A program made the position numbers and the translations under genes. A stretch of DNA of 64,000 nucleotides from an uncultured Clostridia bacterium (GTDB taxonomy: Bacteria > Bacillota > Clostridia > Oscillospirales > Ruminococcaceae). Position 1 is the stretch's first letter. Each line of letters opens with the position of its first letter. Under the pieces are notes generated by a model. That model did not search any database, was not told where the DNA came from, and saw only the letters and a program-made list of their open reading frames with translations. Positions 26,818 to 35,596 of the stretch are shown here, piece by piece. The DNA lies in the NCBI GenBank assembly GCA_947586185.1, contig CANPXN010000006.1, positions 1-64,000 of the forward strand, in the 5' to 3' direction.

Positions 26818-26821
26818 ATAC

Positions 26822-26850
26822 TTGCTTTAATTGAAAAAATATAGTATAAT
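26822..26850 (+). promoter_or_regulatory. SigA-type promoter of the carboxyltransferase operon
   Basis: TTGCTT (26822-26827), 17-bp spacer, TATAAT (26845-26850). Confidence 0.65.
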
Positions 26851-26869
26851 GTTAATGTATATTGACAAG

Positions 26870-26958
26870 ACGTCCTTAAATTTATCAGGATGCTTTCTGA
26901 TGTTTGCGGATGTTCGTTGAAATGACAAAGGGTGAAGCTCACCCGGTTAGGAAGGAAC
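26870..26958 (+). promoter_or_regulatory. Leader with hairpins upstream of the carboxyltransferase gene
   Basis: A leader of about 110 nt runs from the promoter to ATG 26965. It holds TCAG/CTGA arms near 26882-26899 and a strong GGGTGA-AGC-TCACCC hairpin near 26930-26944, directly before the ribosome site AAGGA. I recognise no known riboswitch class. Confidence 0.35.
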
Positions 26959-26964
26959 GATAAT

Positions 26965-28329
26965 ATGCAGTTTGAAAAAAATACGGATAGTCAGGCAAGA
27001 AAAAGGCTTGCAGCTTTGTTTGACGATGGTATTTATACTGAAATCAATTCTATTGTTAAGGAAAAGGACGGCAAAGCCGGCGTTGTGTCAGCATATGGCT
27101 ATGTAAACAGTGTTGCTGTTTATGCTTTTTCCCAGGAAATTGATGTTAACGGCGGTGCTGTAGGCGCTGCACAGGCAAAGAAAATTGCAAAGCTTTATGA
27201 GCTTGCAGCAACGACAGGTATTCCTGTAGTTGGCATTCATGACTCAAACGGAGCTTTTGTTGACGGCTCTGCTGATTCCCTTGCAGCATATGGCATGATG
27301 CTCAACGCAGCATCGGCAGTTTCGGGAGTTGTTCCTCAGATTTCCGTTATCGCCGGAACATGTGCCGGAAGCGCAGCAATGGTTGCTTGTTCATCAGATT
27401 TCGTTATTATGTCAAAGGATGCAGAGCTTTTTGTAACTCCTCCTTGTGACGCTGAAAAGACCGGAGCCGGAACTGCTCAGAGAGCTGCCGAGGCCGGTAT
27501 CGCCGCAGAAGTATGTGATGACGATATGGCTGCAATTGAAAAGGCAAGAACTCTTATAAGCCTTCTTCCGTGCAATAACCTTTCATATCTTCCGTGCTTT
27601 GAATATTCGGAAAGCTCAGTTGTACCGGGTGACAGCCTTGAAAGCATTATAGCAGCTATCACAGACGCTGACAGCGCAGAAGAGCTTTATTCTGAATGTG
27701 GTAAGGCTGCATATACAGGGTTTGCAACGATCAGCGGATCTACTGTTGGTATTGCTGCAACAAATAAAACTTCAGATAAGCTTACAGGCGCTGACTGTGC
27801 AAAGCTTTCACGTTTTGTAAGAACATGCGACGCTTTCTCGGTTCCTGTTATTACTATAGTTGATACAGAGGGCTTTGAGTCTGACGGCGAGGGCAAAACA
27901 ACAGAAAGTATCAAGGCGATGACAGCTCTTGCAAACAGCTATGCCGAGGCTACAACAGTTAAGATAGCTCTTGTTTCCGGAAAGGCAGTAGGTCCTGCAT
28001 TTATCGCTCTTGCCGGAAACAACGTTAATTCAGACTTTACATATGCGTGGGAAAATGCGGTAATTGCTCCTCTTGCACCGGAAACCGCAGTTGAATTTTT
28101 GTGGCATGACAAGCTCAAGGGAGCTGACGACCTTGCAGCAAAGAGAAAAGAGCTTGCTGATGAATATGCAAAGACTGCTGCATCTGCTGAGGCTGCTGCT
28201 GAAAAGGGCTATATTGATGAGATAATTGACAAGACTCAGACAAGGAATGTTATTACTTCCGCTTTGGATATTATGTCCGGTAAGCGTGTTCAGAAGCTTC
28301 CTAAGAAGCACAATAATATCCCGTTTTAA
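26965..28329 (+). CDS. Acyl-CoA carboxyltransferase-like protein (MmdA/12S family, divergent)
   Basis: The 454-residue protein has the two-crotonase fold of propionyl/methylmalonyl-CoA carboxyltransferases. Recognisable blocks are IPVVGIHDSNGAFVDGSADS, GVVPQISVIAGTCAGSAAM, GFATISGSTVGIAATN and FVRTCDAFSVPVITIVDTEG. Family-conserved glycine loops are altered: NGAF replaces GGAR and AVGPAF replaces AYGGAY. It is also shorter than the usual 510 residues. An upstream in-frame start at 26932 is possible, but AAGGA fits ATG 26965. It is followed by a biotin carrier and a pyruvate/oxaloacetate carboxyltransferase. Confidence 0.85.
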   Translation: MQFEKNTDSQARKRLAALFDDGIYTEINSIVKEKDGKAGVVSAYGYVNSVAVYAFSQEIDVNGGAVGAAQAKKIAKLYELAATTGIPVVGIHDSNGAFVDGSADSLAAYGMMLNAASAVSGVVPQISVIAGTCAGSAAMVACSSDFVIMSKDAELFVTPPCDAEKTGAGTAQRAAEAGIAAEVCDDDMAAIEKARTLISLLPCNNLSYLPCFEYSESSVVPGDSLESIIAAITDADSAEELYSECGKAAYTGFATISGSTVGIAATNKTSDKLTGADCAKLSRFVRTCDAFSVPVITIVDTEGFESDGEGKTTESIKAMTALANSYAEATTVKIALVSGKAVGPAFIALAGNNVNSDFTYAWENAVIAPLAPETAVEFLWHDKLKGADDLAAKRKELADEYAKTAASAEAAAEKGYIDEIIDKTQTRNVITSALDIMSGKRVQKLPKKHNNIPF

Positions 28330-28360
28330 AATATAACTTATAGATAGGTGGAAAATAAAA

Positions 28361-28720
28361 ATGAAAAGATTTAATGTTACAGTTAATGGCAAGGCATATG
28401 ATGTTGCTGTAGAGGAAATTGCAAACGGAGCTGCACCGGCACCTGCTGCCGCTCCTGCACCGGCCGCTCCTGCTGCTGCGCCGGTTGCTCCGGCTGCTGT
28501 AGGCGCAGGTGAAAAGGTTACAGCGCCTATGCCAGGAACGATTCTTGACGTTAAGGTAAACGTTGGCGATACTGTTTCAAGAGGTCAGGTTATTATGATC
28601 CTTGAGGCTATGAAGATGGAAAATGACATCGTTGCATCATGCGACGGAAAAATTACAAGCATCGTTGCAAAGAAGGGCGATACTGTAAATTCAGGCGACG
28701 CTCTTGCAACAATTGCATAA
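28361..28720 (+). CDS. Biotin carboxyl carrier protein
   Basis: The 119-residue protein has a short N-terminal beta segment (MKRFNVTVNGKAYDV), an Ala/Pro linker (residues 24-46) and a biotinyl domain with EAMKMEN, in which Lys85 is the expected biotin site, between the usual glycine turns. This layout matches the 1.3S/MmdC/GcdC carriers of transcarboxylase and Na+-pump decarboxylases. It stands between two carboxyltransferase genes, which suggests it shuttles CO2 between them. Confidence 0.94.
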   Translation: MKRFNVTVNGKAYDVAVEEIANGAAPAPAAAPAPAAPAAAPVAPAAVGAGEKVTAPMPGTILDVKVNVGDTVSRGQVIMILEAMKMENDIVASCDGKITSIVAKKGDTVNSGDALATIA

Positions 28721-28752
28721 GTTTAATTTTTTAGAAAGATGGTTACAGAAAC

Positions 28753-30150
28753 ATGTCAAAAGTAAAAATTACAGAAACCGTGCTTCGTGACGCTCATCAG
28801 TCACTTATTGCTACACGTATGACAACTGAGGAAATGCTTCCTGTACTTCCTCTTATGGATAAGGTAGGATACCATTCCGTTGAATGCTGGGGCGGTGCGA
28901 CATTTGACTCATGCCTCAGATTTTTAAACGAAGACCCTTGGGAAAGACTTAGAACTCTCAAGAAGAATCTTCCTAATACAAAGCTTCAGATGCTGTTCAG
29001 AGGACAGAATATGCTGGGATACCGTCATTACGCAGATGACGTTTTGGAATACTTTGTTCAGAAGTCCGTTGCAAACGGTATTGATATTATACGTATTTTT
29101 GATGCCCTCAATGATATAAGAAATCTTGAAACCTCCATCAAGGCCGCTAAAAAGGAGGGCGCACATACTCAGGTCGCAATTTCCTATACGCTGGGAGAGG
29201 TCTTTACTACAGATTATTATGTGAACTATGCAAAGCAGATCGAGAATGCAGGCGCTGATTCGATTTGTATCAAGGATATGGCTGCTCTGCTTACTCCTTA
29301 TGAAACAGAGAAGCTTGTAAGAGCATTGAAATCTGCCGTTAAGATTCCTGTTCAGCTTCATACGCATTATACATCAGGTCTTGCTTCAATGTGTCTTCTT
29401 AAAGGTATAGAAGCCGGCGTGGATGTAATTGATACAGCAATGTCACCTCTGGCTCTTGGCACATCACATGCACCTACAGAGTCAATGGTTGCAGCTTTGC
29501 AGGGTACTGAGTATGATACAGGTCTTGACCTTGTTCTTCTTACTGAAATAAGAGATTATTTCATGAAGCTGAGAAAGAAATATATCGACAGCGGTCTGCT
29601 TGATCCTAAGATGCTTGCGACAGACGCAAACGCTCTTATTTATCAGGTTCCGGGCGGAATGCTCTCAAATCTTCTTTCACAGCTCAAACAGGCAGGCAAG
29701 GAAGATCAGCTTGAAGAGGTTCTCAAAGAAGTTCCGAGAGTTAGAAAGGATGCAGGCTATCCGCCGCTTGTTACTCCTTCTTCACAGATCGTTGGTACTC
29801 AGGCTGTATTCAATGTAATTATGGGCGAGAGATATAAAATGGTTACAAAGGAATTTAAGGGCATCGTAAGAGGAGAGTATGGTAAGACTCCTGTTCCGAT
29901 TGATCCTGAATTCAGAAAGAAGATAATAGGTTCTGAAGAACCTATCGACTGCCGTCCGGCTGATCTGCTGGAGCCTGAGCTTGATAAGCTCAGAAAAGAA
30001 TGTGCAGAGTGGACTGAACAGGAAGAGGACGTGCTCAGCTATGCACAGTTCGGTCAGGTTGCAGTTAAATTCTTTGAAAATCGCAGAAATGCAAAATATG
30101 GAATAGACGGTGTACATTCGGACGCTGAAAAGCAGATCCATCCGGTTTAA
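28753..30150 (+). CDS. Oxaloacetate decarboxylase alpha / pyruvate carboxylase-type carboxyltransferase (5S/PycB)
   Basis: The 465-residue enzyme has the carboxyltransferase TIM barrel: VLRDAHQSLIATRM (metal-binding Asp and His residues), FDALNDIRN, CIKDMAALLTPY (the carbamylated Lys) and LHTHYTSGLASM. The C-terminal helical part continues to residue 465, and no biotin domain is fused, so the separate carrier upstream is its likely partner. It uses oxaloacetate/pyruvate as donor or acceptor. Na+ pump subunits OadG/OadB lie 15 kb away. Confidence 0.93.
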   Translation: MSKVKITETVLRDAHQSLIATRMTTEEMLPVLPLMDKVGYHSVECWGGATFDSCLRFLNEDPWERLRTLKKNLPNTKLQMLFRGQNMLGYRHYADDVLEYFVQKSVANGIDIIRIFDALNDIRNLETSIKAAKKEGAHTQVAISYTLGEVFTTDYYVNYAKQIENAGADSICIKDMAALLTPYETEKLVRALKSAVKIPVQLHTHYTSGLASMCLLKGIEAGVDVIDTAMSPLALGTSHAPTESMVAALQGTEYDTGLDLVLLTEIRDYFMKLRKKYIDSGLLDPKMLATDANALIYQVPGGMLSNLLSQLKQAGKEDQLEEVLKEVPRVRKDAGYPPLVTPSSQIVGTQAVFNVIMGERYKMVTKEFKGIVRGEYGKTPVPIDPEFRKKIIGSEEPIDCRPADLLEPELDKLRKECAEWTEQEEDVLSYAQFGQVAVKFFENRRNAKYGIDGVHSDAEKQIHPV

Positions 30151-30232
30151 AGCTTATTGATACGGAAATTATTGACCCGATAATGAAATGTTATCAAGCC
30201 GCAGGGCTTGATGCAGGAGTTTTGTTTACGGA

Positions 30233-30270
30233 GCATAAATAAGGCGGACTCAGGTTCGCCTTATTTATGC
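30233..30270 (+). terminator. Strong hairpin after the carboxyltransferase operon
   Basis: GCATAAATAAGGCG (30233-30246) pairs perfectly with CGCCTTATTTATGC (30257-30270) around a 10-nt loop. The U-run is inside the stem, so efficiency is uncertain. Confidence 0.7.
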
Positions 30271-30307
30271 GTATATATACGGCACTTTTCATAGGGAGGT
30301 GGGAATC

Positions 30308-31255
30308 TTGCCAATTAAAATACCTTATGAGCTTCCGGCTTATAAGATTCTGCAAAATGAAAATATATTTGTAATGTCAAGGGATAGGGCAGAGCATCAG
30401 GATATAAGACCTTTGAAAATCCTTATTCTTAATATAATGCCGAAAAAGATCGAAACTGAAAGTCAGCTTTTAAGGCTGCTTAGTAACACATCTATACAGG
30501 TGGATATTGATTTTCTTAATCTGGCGTCCCATGTCTCTAAAAATACGCCTGAAAACCACCTCAGCACTTTTTACAAGACCTTTGATAAGGTTTGCTGCAA
30601 TAAATATGACGGTATGATCATTACCGGAGCGCCTGTGGAACAGCTCCCTTTTGAACAGGTTGATTACTGGAATGAAATATGCCGGATAATGAAGTGGTCT
30701 AAGACTAATGTTTTTTCTACCCTTCATATATGCTGGGGAGCACAGGCAGGGCTTTACTACCATTTCGGAATAGAAAAGCACATGCTGGATAAAAAGCTTT
30801 TTGGAGTTTTCCCCCATGTGGTGGAGTATGAGAATGCTCAGCTGCTCAAAGGCTTTGATGATGTTTTCATGGTTCCTCATTCAAGGCATTCCGAGGTTCT
30901 GCGTGAAGATATTGAAAAGGTGAGTCAGCTACAGATACTTACTTCATCACCTATGGCAGGAGTGCATATAATCGCTAATAAGAACGGAAGGCAGTATTTT
31001 ATAACGGGACATTCTGAATATGACCGTAATACGCTTGCGGACGAATATTTTCGTGATGTGGAAAAGGGACTTGATATAGAGCTTCCATATAATTATTTTC
31101 CGGATGACGATCCGAGTAATAAGCCGCTGTTTAGCTGGAAGTGCCATGCGAACCTTATGTTTTCAAACTGGCTCAACTATTGTATATATCAGAGTACGCC
31201 TTATGATCTTTCCGAGCTTGAAGTCCGTAACTGGGACTGGGAGGCAGGAATTTAA
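30308..31255 (+). CDS. metA: Homoserine O-acyltransferase MetA, acetyl-type
   Basis: The 315-residue enzyme acylates homoserine for methionine synthesis. [34 protein letters not shown] and [18 protein letters not shown] (catalytic Cys) define the family. The segment [15 protein letters not shown] has Glu where E. coli has Gly; published work on Bacillus MetA ties this Glu to acetyl-CoA rather than succinyl-CoA use. A GTG at 30299 overlaps the ribosome site, so TTG 30308, 8 nt after AGGGAGGT, is preferred. Confidence 0.93.
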   Translation: MPIKIPYELPAYKILQNENIFVMSRDRAEHQDIRPLKILILNIMPKKIETESQLLRLLSNTSIQVDIDFLNLASHVSKNTPENHLSTFYKTFDKVCCNKYDGMIITGAPVEQLPFEQVDYWNEICRIMKWSKTNVFSTLHICWGAQAGLYYHFGIEKHMLDKKLFGVFPHVVEYENAQLLKGFDDVFMVPHSRHSEVLREDIEKVSQLQILTSSPMAGVHIIANKNGRQYFITGHSEYDRNTLADEYFRDVEKGLDIELPYNYFPDDDPSNKPLFSWKCHANLMFSNWLNYCIYQSTPYDLSELEVRNWDWEAGI

Positions 31256-31332
31256 ACAAATAGTACGAGGAAAATCTTCATTTAGCCGCTTTGAAGGTTT
31301 TCGTAAGTATAAGCGGCAGATTGGAGATTTTT

Positions 31333-31896
31333 ATGGATGAATTTCAGAATCAGGGTATGAACCAGAATCAAAATCCTTATTATAGCAATTCTGGTGCATA
31401 TTACCAGAATGAATACAATCAGTATGGTCAGCAGCCAATACCTGAGAAAAAGTCAAAGGCATTTTCAGTAATGTCAATGATTTTCGGTATTATATGTGTT
31501 GTATGCTGTGTATGCGTTGGCTTTAGTCTTATTCTTGCGCTTCTTGCTCTTGTGTTCGGTATCCTTGCCGTTGTCGGCAAAAAGGGCGGAAAGGGTATGG
31601 CTATTTCAGGTATTATACTTGGCATCGTAGGCCTTTTAATCCAGATTGTTATACTTGTTCGTATGTGGCCTCTTTTCCCTTATATGGGCGATATATATAG
31701 TGATATGCAATATTTTGTTGAGAATGACAATGAAATAATAGAGGAGTTTGAAGAAAGCGGAGAGCTTCCTGATCGCTTTGACAAATATGAAGAGGGCGAG
31801 CTTGGCGAATTCTTTGACGAGACATATGGTGGCTTTGATGTATTCTTTGATGATTTCATTGACGGCTACCTTGAAGGAAGAGGCACTTATAATTAA
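31333..31896 (+). CDS. DUF4190-like membrane protein
   Basis: This 187-residue protein has an Asn/Gln/Tyr-rich N-terminus (about residues 4-38) and two hydrophobic helices with GIICVVCCVCVGFSLILALLALVFGI and GMAISGIILGIVGLLIQIVILV, the DUF4190 pattern. An acidic, Phe/Asp-rich tail follows. The frame continues upstream to TTG 31291, but GGAG six bases before ATG 31333 decides the start. Function unknown. Confidence 0.75.
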   Translation: MDEFQNQGMNQNQNPYYSNSGAYYQNEYNQYGQQPIPEKKSKAFSVMSMIFGIICVVCCVCVGFSLILALLALVFGILAVVGKKGGKGMAISGIILGIVGLLIQIVILVRMWPLFPYMGDIYSDMQYFVENDNEIIEEFEESGELPDRFDKYEEGELGEFFDETYGGFDVFFDDFIDGYLEGRGTYN

Positions 31897-31982
31897 AAAT
31901 ATAGCTCAATAGCAATAATGTATTGATTCCCAAAAGCTGTAAAAGCTTAAAAATCAGAGCTTTGAAAGAAACAATTCCAAAG

Positions 31983-32019
31983 GCGGTCAGGACTTAGCTT
32001 GACCGCTTTTGATTTTTTT
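31983..32019 (+). terminator. Rho-independent terminator
   Basis: GCGGTCA (31983-31989) pairs with TGACCGC (32000-32006), followed by TTTTGATTTTTTT. The rest of 31897-32169 holds this terminator and the promoter of murD, with nothing else recognised. Confidence 0.75.
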
Positions 32020-32086
32020 CGGATTCAGAATAATACCAATATTGAAGGAATAGCATAAAGCTGAACCTTTAATATTCAAAAAAATG

Positions 32087-32115
32087 TTGCTATTTTACAG
32101 GAAATTGTATATAAT
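32087..32115 (+). promoter_or_regulatory. Promoter of murD operon
   Basis: TTGCTA (32087-32092), 17-bp spacer, TATAAT (32110-32115). A second TATAAT-like box lies near 32135. Confidence 0.6.
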
Positions 32116-32169
32116 AAAATAGGAAAATCAGGTATAATATTACTGCATTAATTTGGAGGGTTTAATTTT

Positions 32170-33561
32170 ATGAATAAAACAGAGCGTTTCTTTGAAGAAA
32201 TGAAACATAAAAAGGTTGCATTTATAGGAATCGGAGTAAGCCACACGGACTTGATAAAGCTTTTTTTATCTAAGGGTATAGATGTAACAATATGTGAAAA
32301 GAAGTCTCCGGAGCTTCTCGGAGCATCCTATGACGAGCTGCGCTCACTTGGGGCAGGATTCATAAACGGTGACGGATATCTTGATACGCTGACGGATTTT
32401 GATGTTGTGTTTCGCACCCCGGGTATGTATTTCAATAATCCAAAGCTGAAAGCAGCAATGGACAAGGGCGTTGTGATCACTTCTGAAATGGAAGTCTTTT
32501 TCGATTTGTGTCCATGCAGAATATATGCAGTTACAGGCTCGGACGGCAAGACAACCACTACTACCATTATTGCAGGGCTTCTTGAAAGATCCAGCAAAAA
32601 AGTTTATAAGGGCGGAAATATCGGAAAAGCTCTGCTTCCGCTTATAGAAGAAGTGGAGGAGGACGATGCGGCGGTAGTTGAGCTTTCAAGCTTTCAGCTT
32701 ATATCAATGAGAAGATCTCCGGATACGGCGGTAATTACAAATATTGCGCCAAATCATCTTGACGTACACGGAACTATGGAGGAATATATAGACTGCAAGA
32801 AAAATCTTATTCTGCATCAGAATGCTTTTTCAAAGACAGTTCTGAACCTTGACAATGAAACAACCAATGATCTTTCTTCTCTTGTAAGGGGAAAGCTGGT
32901 TAAGTTTTCAAGAAAAGCTATACCTGAATGCGGAGCTTTTTTAAGTGAGGACAATTGGCTTTGCTACAATGAATATGGCAAGGTTACAAAAATTATCGAG
33001 GCATCGGACATTAAGATACCGGGTATTCACAATGTTGAAAATTATCTTGCAGCAATCTCTGCCGTATGGGGAGAGGTATCCCTTGAAACTATTCGTGATA
33101 TGGCTGAAAATTTCGGCGGAGTTGAGCACAGAATTGAATTTGTAAGGGAGCTTAACGGAGTTAAGTGGTATAACGACAGCATTGCCACAAGTCCTACAAG
33201 AGTACTCGCCGGACTTAATTCATTCAGCCAGAAGCTTATAGTTATTGCCGGAGGATATGACAAGAAAATTCCTTTTGAGCCTATGGCTGAAACTGTAAAC
33301 GATAAGGTTAAGGCGCTTATTCTTATGGGAGTTACAGCAGATAAAATTCAGAAAGCTGTTACAGAGGCATCAAATTATAGCAGTGATGATTTGAAAATAT
33401 ACCGTGTTTCATCTATGGAGGAGGCTGTCGAAAAGGCAAGGGAGATCGCTCAAAGCGGCGATATTGTAACTCTTTCTCCTGCATGTGCAAGCTTTGATCT
33501 CTATCCTAATTTTGAAGCAAGAGGAATACATTATAAAAATATCGTAAAGGAGCTTTCTTAA
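32170..33561 (+). CDS. murD: UDP-N-acetylmuramoyl-L-alanine--D-glutamate ligase
   Basis: MurD adds D-glutamate to the peptidoglycan precursor with ATP. The 463-residue protein has the ATP loop VTGSDGKTTTTTIIAGLLE, VVELSSFQLISMRRSPDTAV, ITNIAPNHLDVHGTM and YNDSIATSPTRVLAGLNSF. No other mur genes are adjacent, which is unusual for a cell-wall gene. Its stop overlaps the next start (TAATG). Confidence 0.95.
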   Translation: MNKTERFFEEMKHKKVAFIGIGVSHTDLIKLFLSKGIDVTICEKKSPELLGASYDELRSLGAGFINGDGYLDTLTDFDVVFRTPGMYFNNPKLKAAMDKGVVITSEMEVFFDLCPCRIYAVTGSDGKTTTTTIIAGLLERSSKKVYKGGNIGKALLPLIEEVEEDDAAVVELSSFQLISMRRSPDTAVITNIAPNHLDVHGTMEEYIDCKKNLILHQNAFSKTVLNLDNETTNDLSSLVRGKLVKFSRKAIPECGAFLSEDNWLCYNEYGKVTKIIEASDIKIPGIHNVENYLAAISAVWGEVSLETIRDMAENFGGVEHRIEFVRELNGVKWYNDSIATSPTRVLAGLNSFSQKLIVIAGGYDKKIPFEPMAETVNDKVKALILMGVTADKIQKAVTEASNYSSDDLKIYRVSSMEEAVEKAREIAQSGDIVTLSPACASFDLYPNFEARGIHYKNIVKELS

Positions 33562-34577
33562 TGGATATCAACATTTGTTTGAAGGAGCTTTCAGAGGCTG
33601 AGGGAGTTTCCGGGGCGGAGGACGCCGCAGCTCAGACTGCACTTGAATACCTGAAACAATATACCTCAGACTGTTTTATAAAAAACGGAAATGTAATTGC
33701 AAATTTCGGCAGCAGAAATTGTGAAGCTCCTCATGTTCTCATTGATGCGCATATTGACCAGGTAGGACTTATTGTAACATATGTCGGTGAGGACGGATTT
33801 TTAAATGTGGGAAACGTAGGCGGGATCGACCGTCGTCTTCTTCCGGGCCAGCATGTGATAATCCATGGCAGAAAGGATATTCCGGGAACAGTATGCTCTG
33901 TACCTCCGCATTTGTCAGGTGGAAAAAAGGGTGAAGTACCGGAAATAGATAAATTTACTATTGATACCGGTCTGTCACAGCAGAAAGCTTCAGAGATCAT
34001 TGCTCCGGGGGATAGAATATCCTTTGATGTAAAGTATAGGGAAATGCTTGGAGGACGTGTTACCTGCAAGGCTCTGGATGACAGAAGCGGTGCGGCGTCA
34101 ATAATATATGCTCTGGAGCTTCTTAAAAATGAGAAAATCAAATGCAGCTTTACCGTTTTGTTTTCAACTCAGGAGGAACTTGGGGAAAGAGGCGCTAAAA
34201 TAGCGGCGTATGATATTGACCCCGATATTGCTCTTGCTGTTGATGTGAGCTTTGGCTATACTGATGGAGAAAGCGAGTATGAGTGTGGAAAGCTTGGAAA
34301 GGGTCCTATGATAGGAATATCGCCGTCACTTTCAGGTGAAATAAGCCGCAGTCTTATTAGCATTGCTGAAAAATGCGGCATTCCATATCAGACTGAGGTC
34401 ATGAACGGACTTACTTCAACAAATGCAGATCAGTTCAGTGTCAACAGATGCGGCTGTAAGGCATGTACAGTTTCAATCCCTCTTAGATATATGCACACGC
34501 CGGTTGAGGTGATAGATATTCAGGATGTAAAAAATACCGGAAAGCTTATTGCAGAATATATTAAGGAGGCCTACTGA
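33561..34577 (+). CDS. M42-family metallopeptidase, first copy
   Basis: The 338-residue aminopeptidase of the M42 (glutamyl aminopeptidase/endoglucanase M) family has the metal motifs IDAHIDQVGLIV, CKALDDRSGAAS, FSTQEELGERGA and AVDVSFGY. It forms a tandem pair with the next gene and is coupled to murD by a one-base overlap. Intracellular peptide trimming is the likely role. Confidence 0.9.
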   Translation: MDINICLKELSEAEGVSGAEDAAAQTALEYLKQYTSDCFIKNGNVIANFGSRNCEAPHVLIDAHIDQVGLIVTYVGEDGFLNVGNVGGIDRRLLPGQHVIIHGRKDIPGTVCSVPPHLSGGKKGEVPEIDKFTIDTGLSQQKASEIIAPGDRISFDVKYREMLGGRVTCKALDDRSGAASIIYALELLKNEKIKCSFTVLFSTQEELGERGAKIAAYDIDPDIALAVDVSFGYTDGESEYECGKLGKGPMIGISPSLSGEISRSLISIAEKCGIPYQTEVMNGLTSTNADQFSVNRCGCKACTVSIPLRYMHTPVEVIDIQDVKNTGKLIAEYIKEAY

Positions 34578-35596
34578 TGTTTGAGAAGCTGAAAGATCTG
34601 TGTATTTTGAACGGAGCATCCGGAGATGAAAAGAATGTCCGGGACTATATCATTAAATGTATAGACGGAAATGCCGAGTATCATACCGATAATCTTGGCA
34701 ATTTGATAGTGTTTAAAAGGGGCAGAAAGACTCCTAAAAATAAGATAATGCTTGCAGCTCATATGGACGAGGTCGGACTTATTGCAACTTCTGTAAGGTC
34801 TGACGGAACAGTAACAGTTGACGAGATAGGCGGAGTAAGCCCTTCCGTTGTTATCGGCAGACAGGTGAATGTCGGAAAGGACGGACTTTCCGGAGTCGTT
34901 GGTTCAAGAGCTGTTCACAAGCTTTCTGCTGACGAAAGAAAAAAAGCGCCTGAAATGTCAGGACTATATGTGGACTTTGGAGCTGCCGACAGGGAAGAGG
35001 CATTAAAATACATTTCTCCGGGTGATTATATTTACTTTTCCTCTGAATATACGGAATATGGGGAGGGCTATGTACGCTGCAAGGCGATTGATGACAGATA
35101 CGGCTGCTGCGCCCTTATAGAAATGATAAATTCGGAGCCGGAATATGATGCTTACTACGTTTTTACTGTTCAGGAAGAGCTTGGTTGTAGGGGAGCTAAA
35201 ACAGCGGCTTTTGCAGTTAAGCCGGATATTGCCGTTGTTATGGAAACAACTACCGCTTCTGATATTCCGGGAGTGTCTGGAAATAAAAGAGTATGTGAGT
35301 TTGGAAAGGGAGCAGTGGTTTCCTATATGGACAGAAGCACCATGTACGACAGGGAGCTGTATAAAATCGCTTTTGAAGCGGCTGCTGAGAAAGGCATACC
35401 ATGTCAGACAAAGACTCTTATTGCCGGAGGCAATGACAGTGGAGCTATTCATGTTTCGGGAAGCGGCGTAAGAACAATAGCCGTATCAGCGCCGTGCAGA
35501 TATCTTCACTCACCGTCCTGCGTTGTGAAAAAGTCCGACCTTGAAGCATGCTATAAAATGGCTCAGGAGCTTCTTTCAAGGACGGCGCAGCTATGA
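34577..35596 (+). CDS. M42-family metallopeptidase, second copy
   Basis: The 339-residue paralogue of the previous gene has AAHMDEVGLIATS, CKAIDDRYGCCA, TVQEELGCRGAKTAAFAV and GGNDSGAIHVSG. Its metal ligands (His, Asp, Glu) are intact. It overlaps the first copy by one base (TGATG). The two probably have different peptide preferences; they are not a recent duplication because their sequences are clearly diverged. Confidence 0.9.
   Translation: MFEKLKDLCILNGASGDEKNVRDYIIKCIDGNAEYHTDNLGNLIVFKRGRKTPKNKIMLAAHMDEVGLIATSVRSDGTVTVDEIGGVSPSVVIGRQVNVGKDGLSGVVGSRAVHKLSADERKKAPEMSGLYVDFGAADREEALKYISPGDYIYFSSEYTEYGEGYVRCKAIDDRYGCCALIEMINSEPEYDAYYVFTVQEELGCRGAKTAAFAVKPDIAVVMETTTASDIPGVSGNKRVCEFGKGAVVSYMDRSTMYDRELYKIAFEAAAEKGIPCQTKTLIAGGNDSGAIHVSGSGVRTIAVSAPCRYLHSPSCVVKKSDLEACYKMAQELLSRTAQL

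Noticed and set aside
30129..30239. Open frame after the carboxyltransferase operon that reads IIDPIMKCYQAAGLDAG
   Set aside because: It has no start with a ribosome site, overlaps the previous stop region and runs into the terminator stem. No family recognised.
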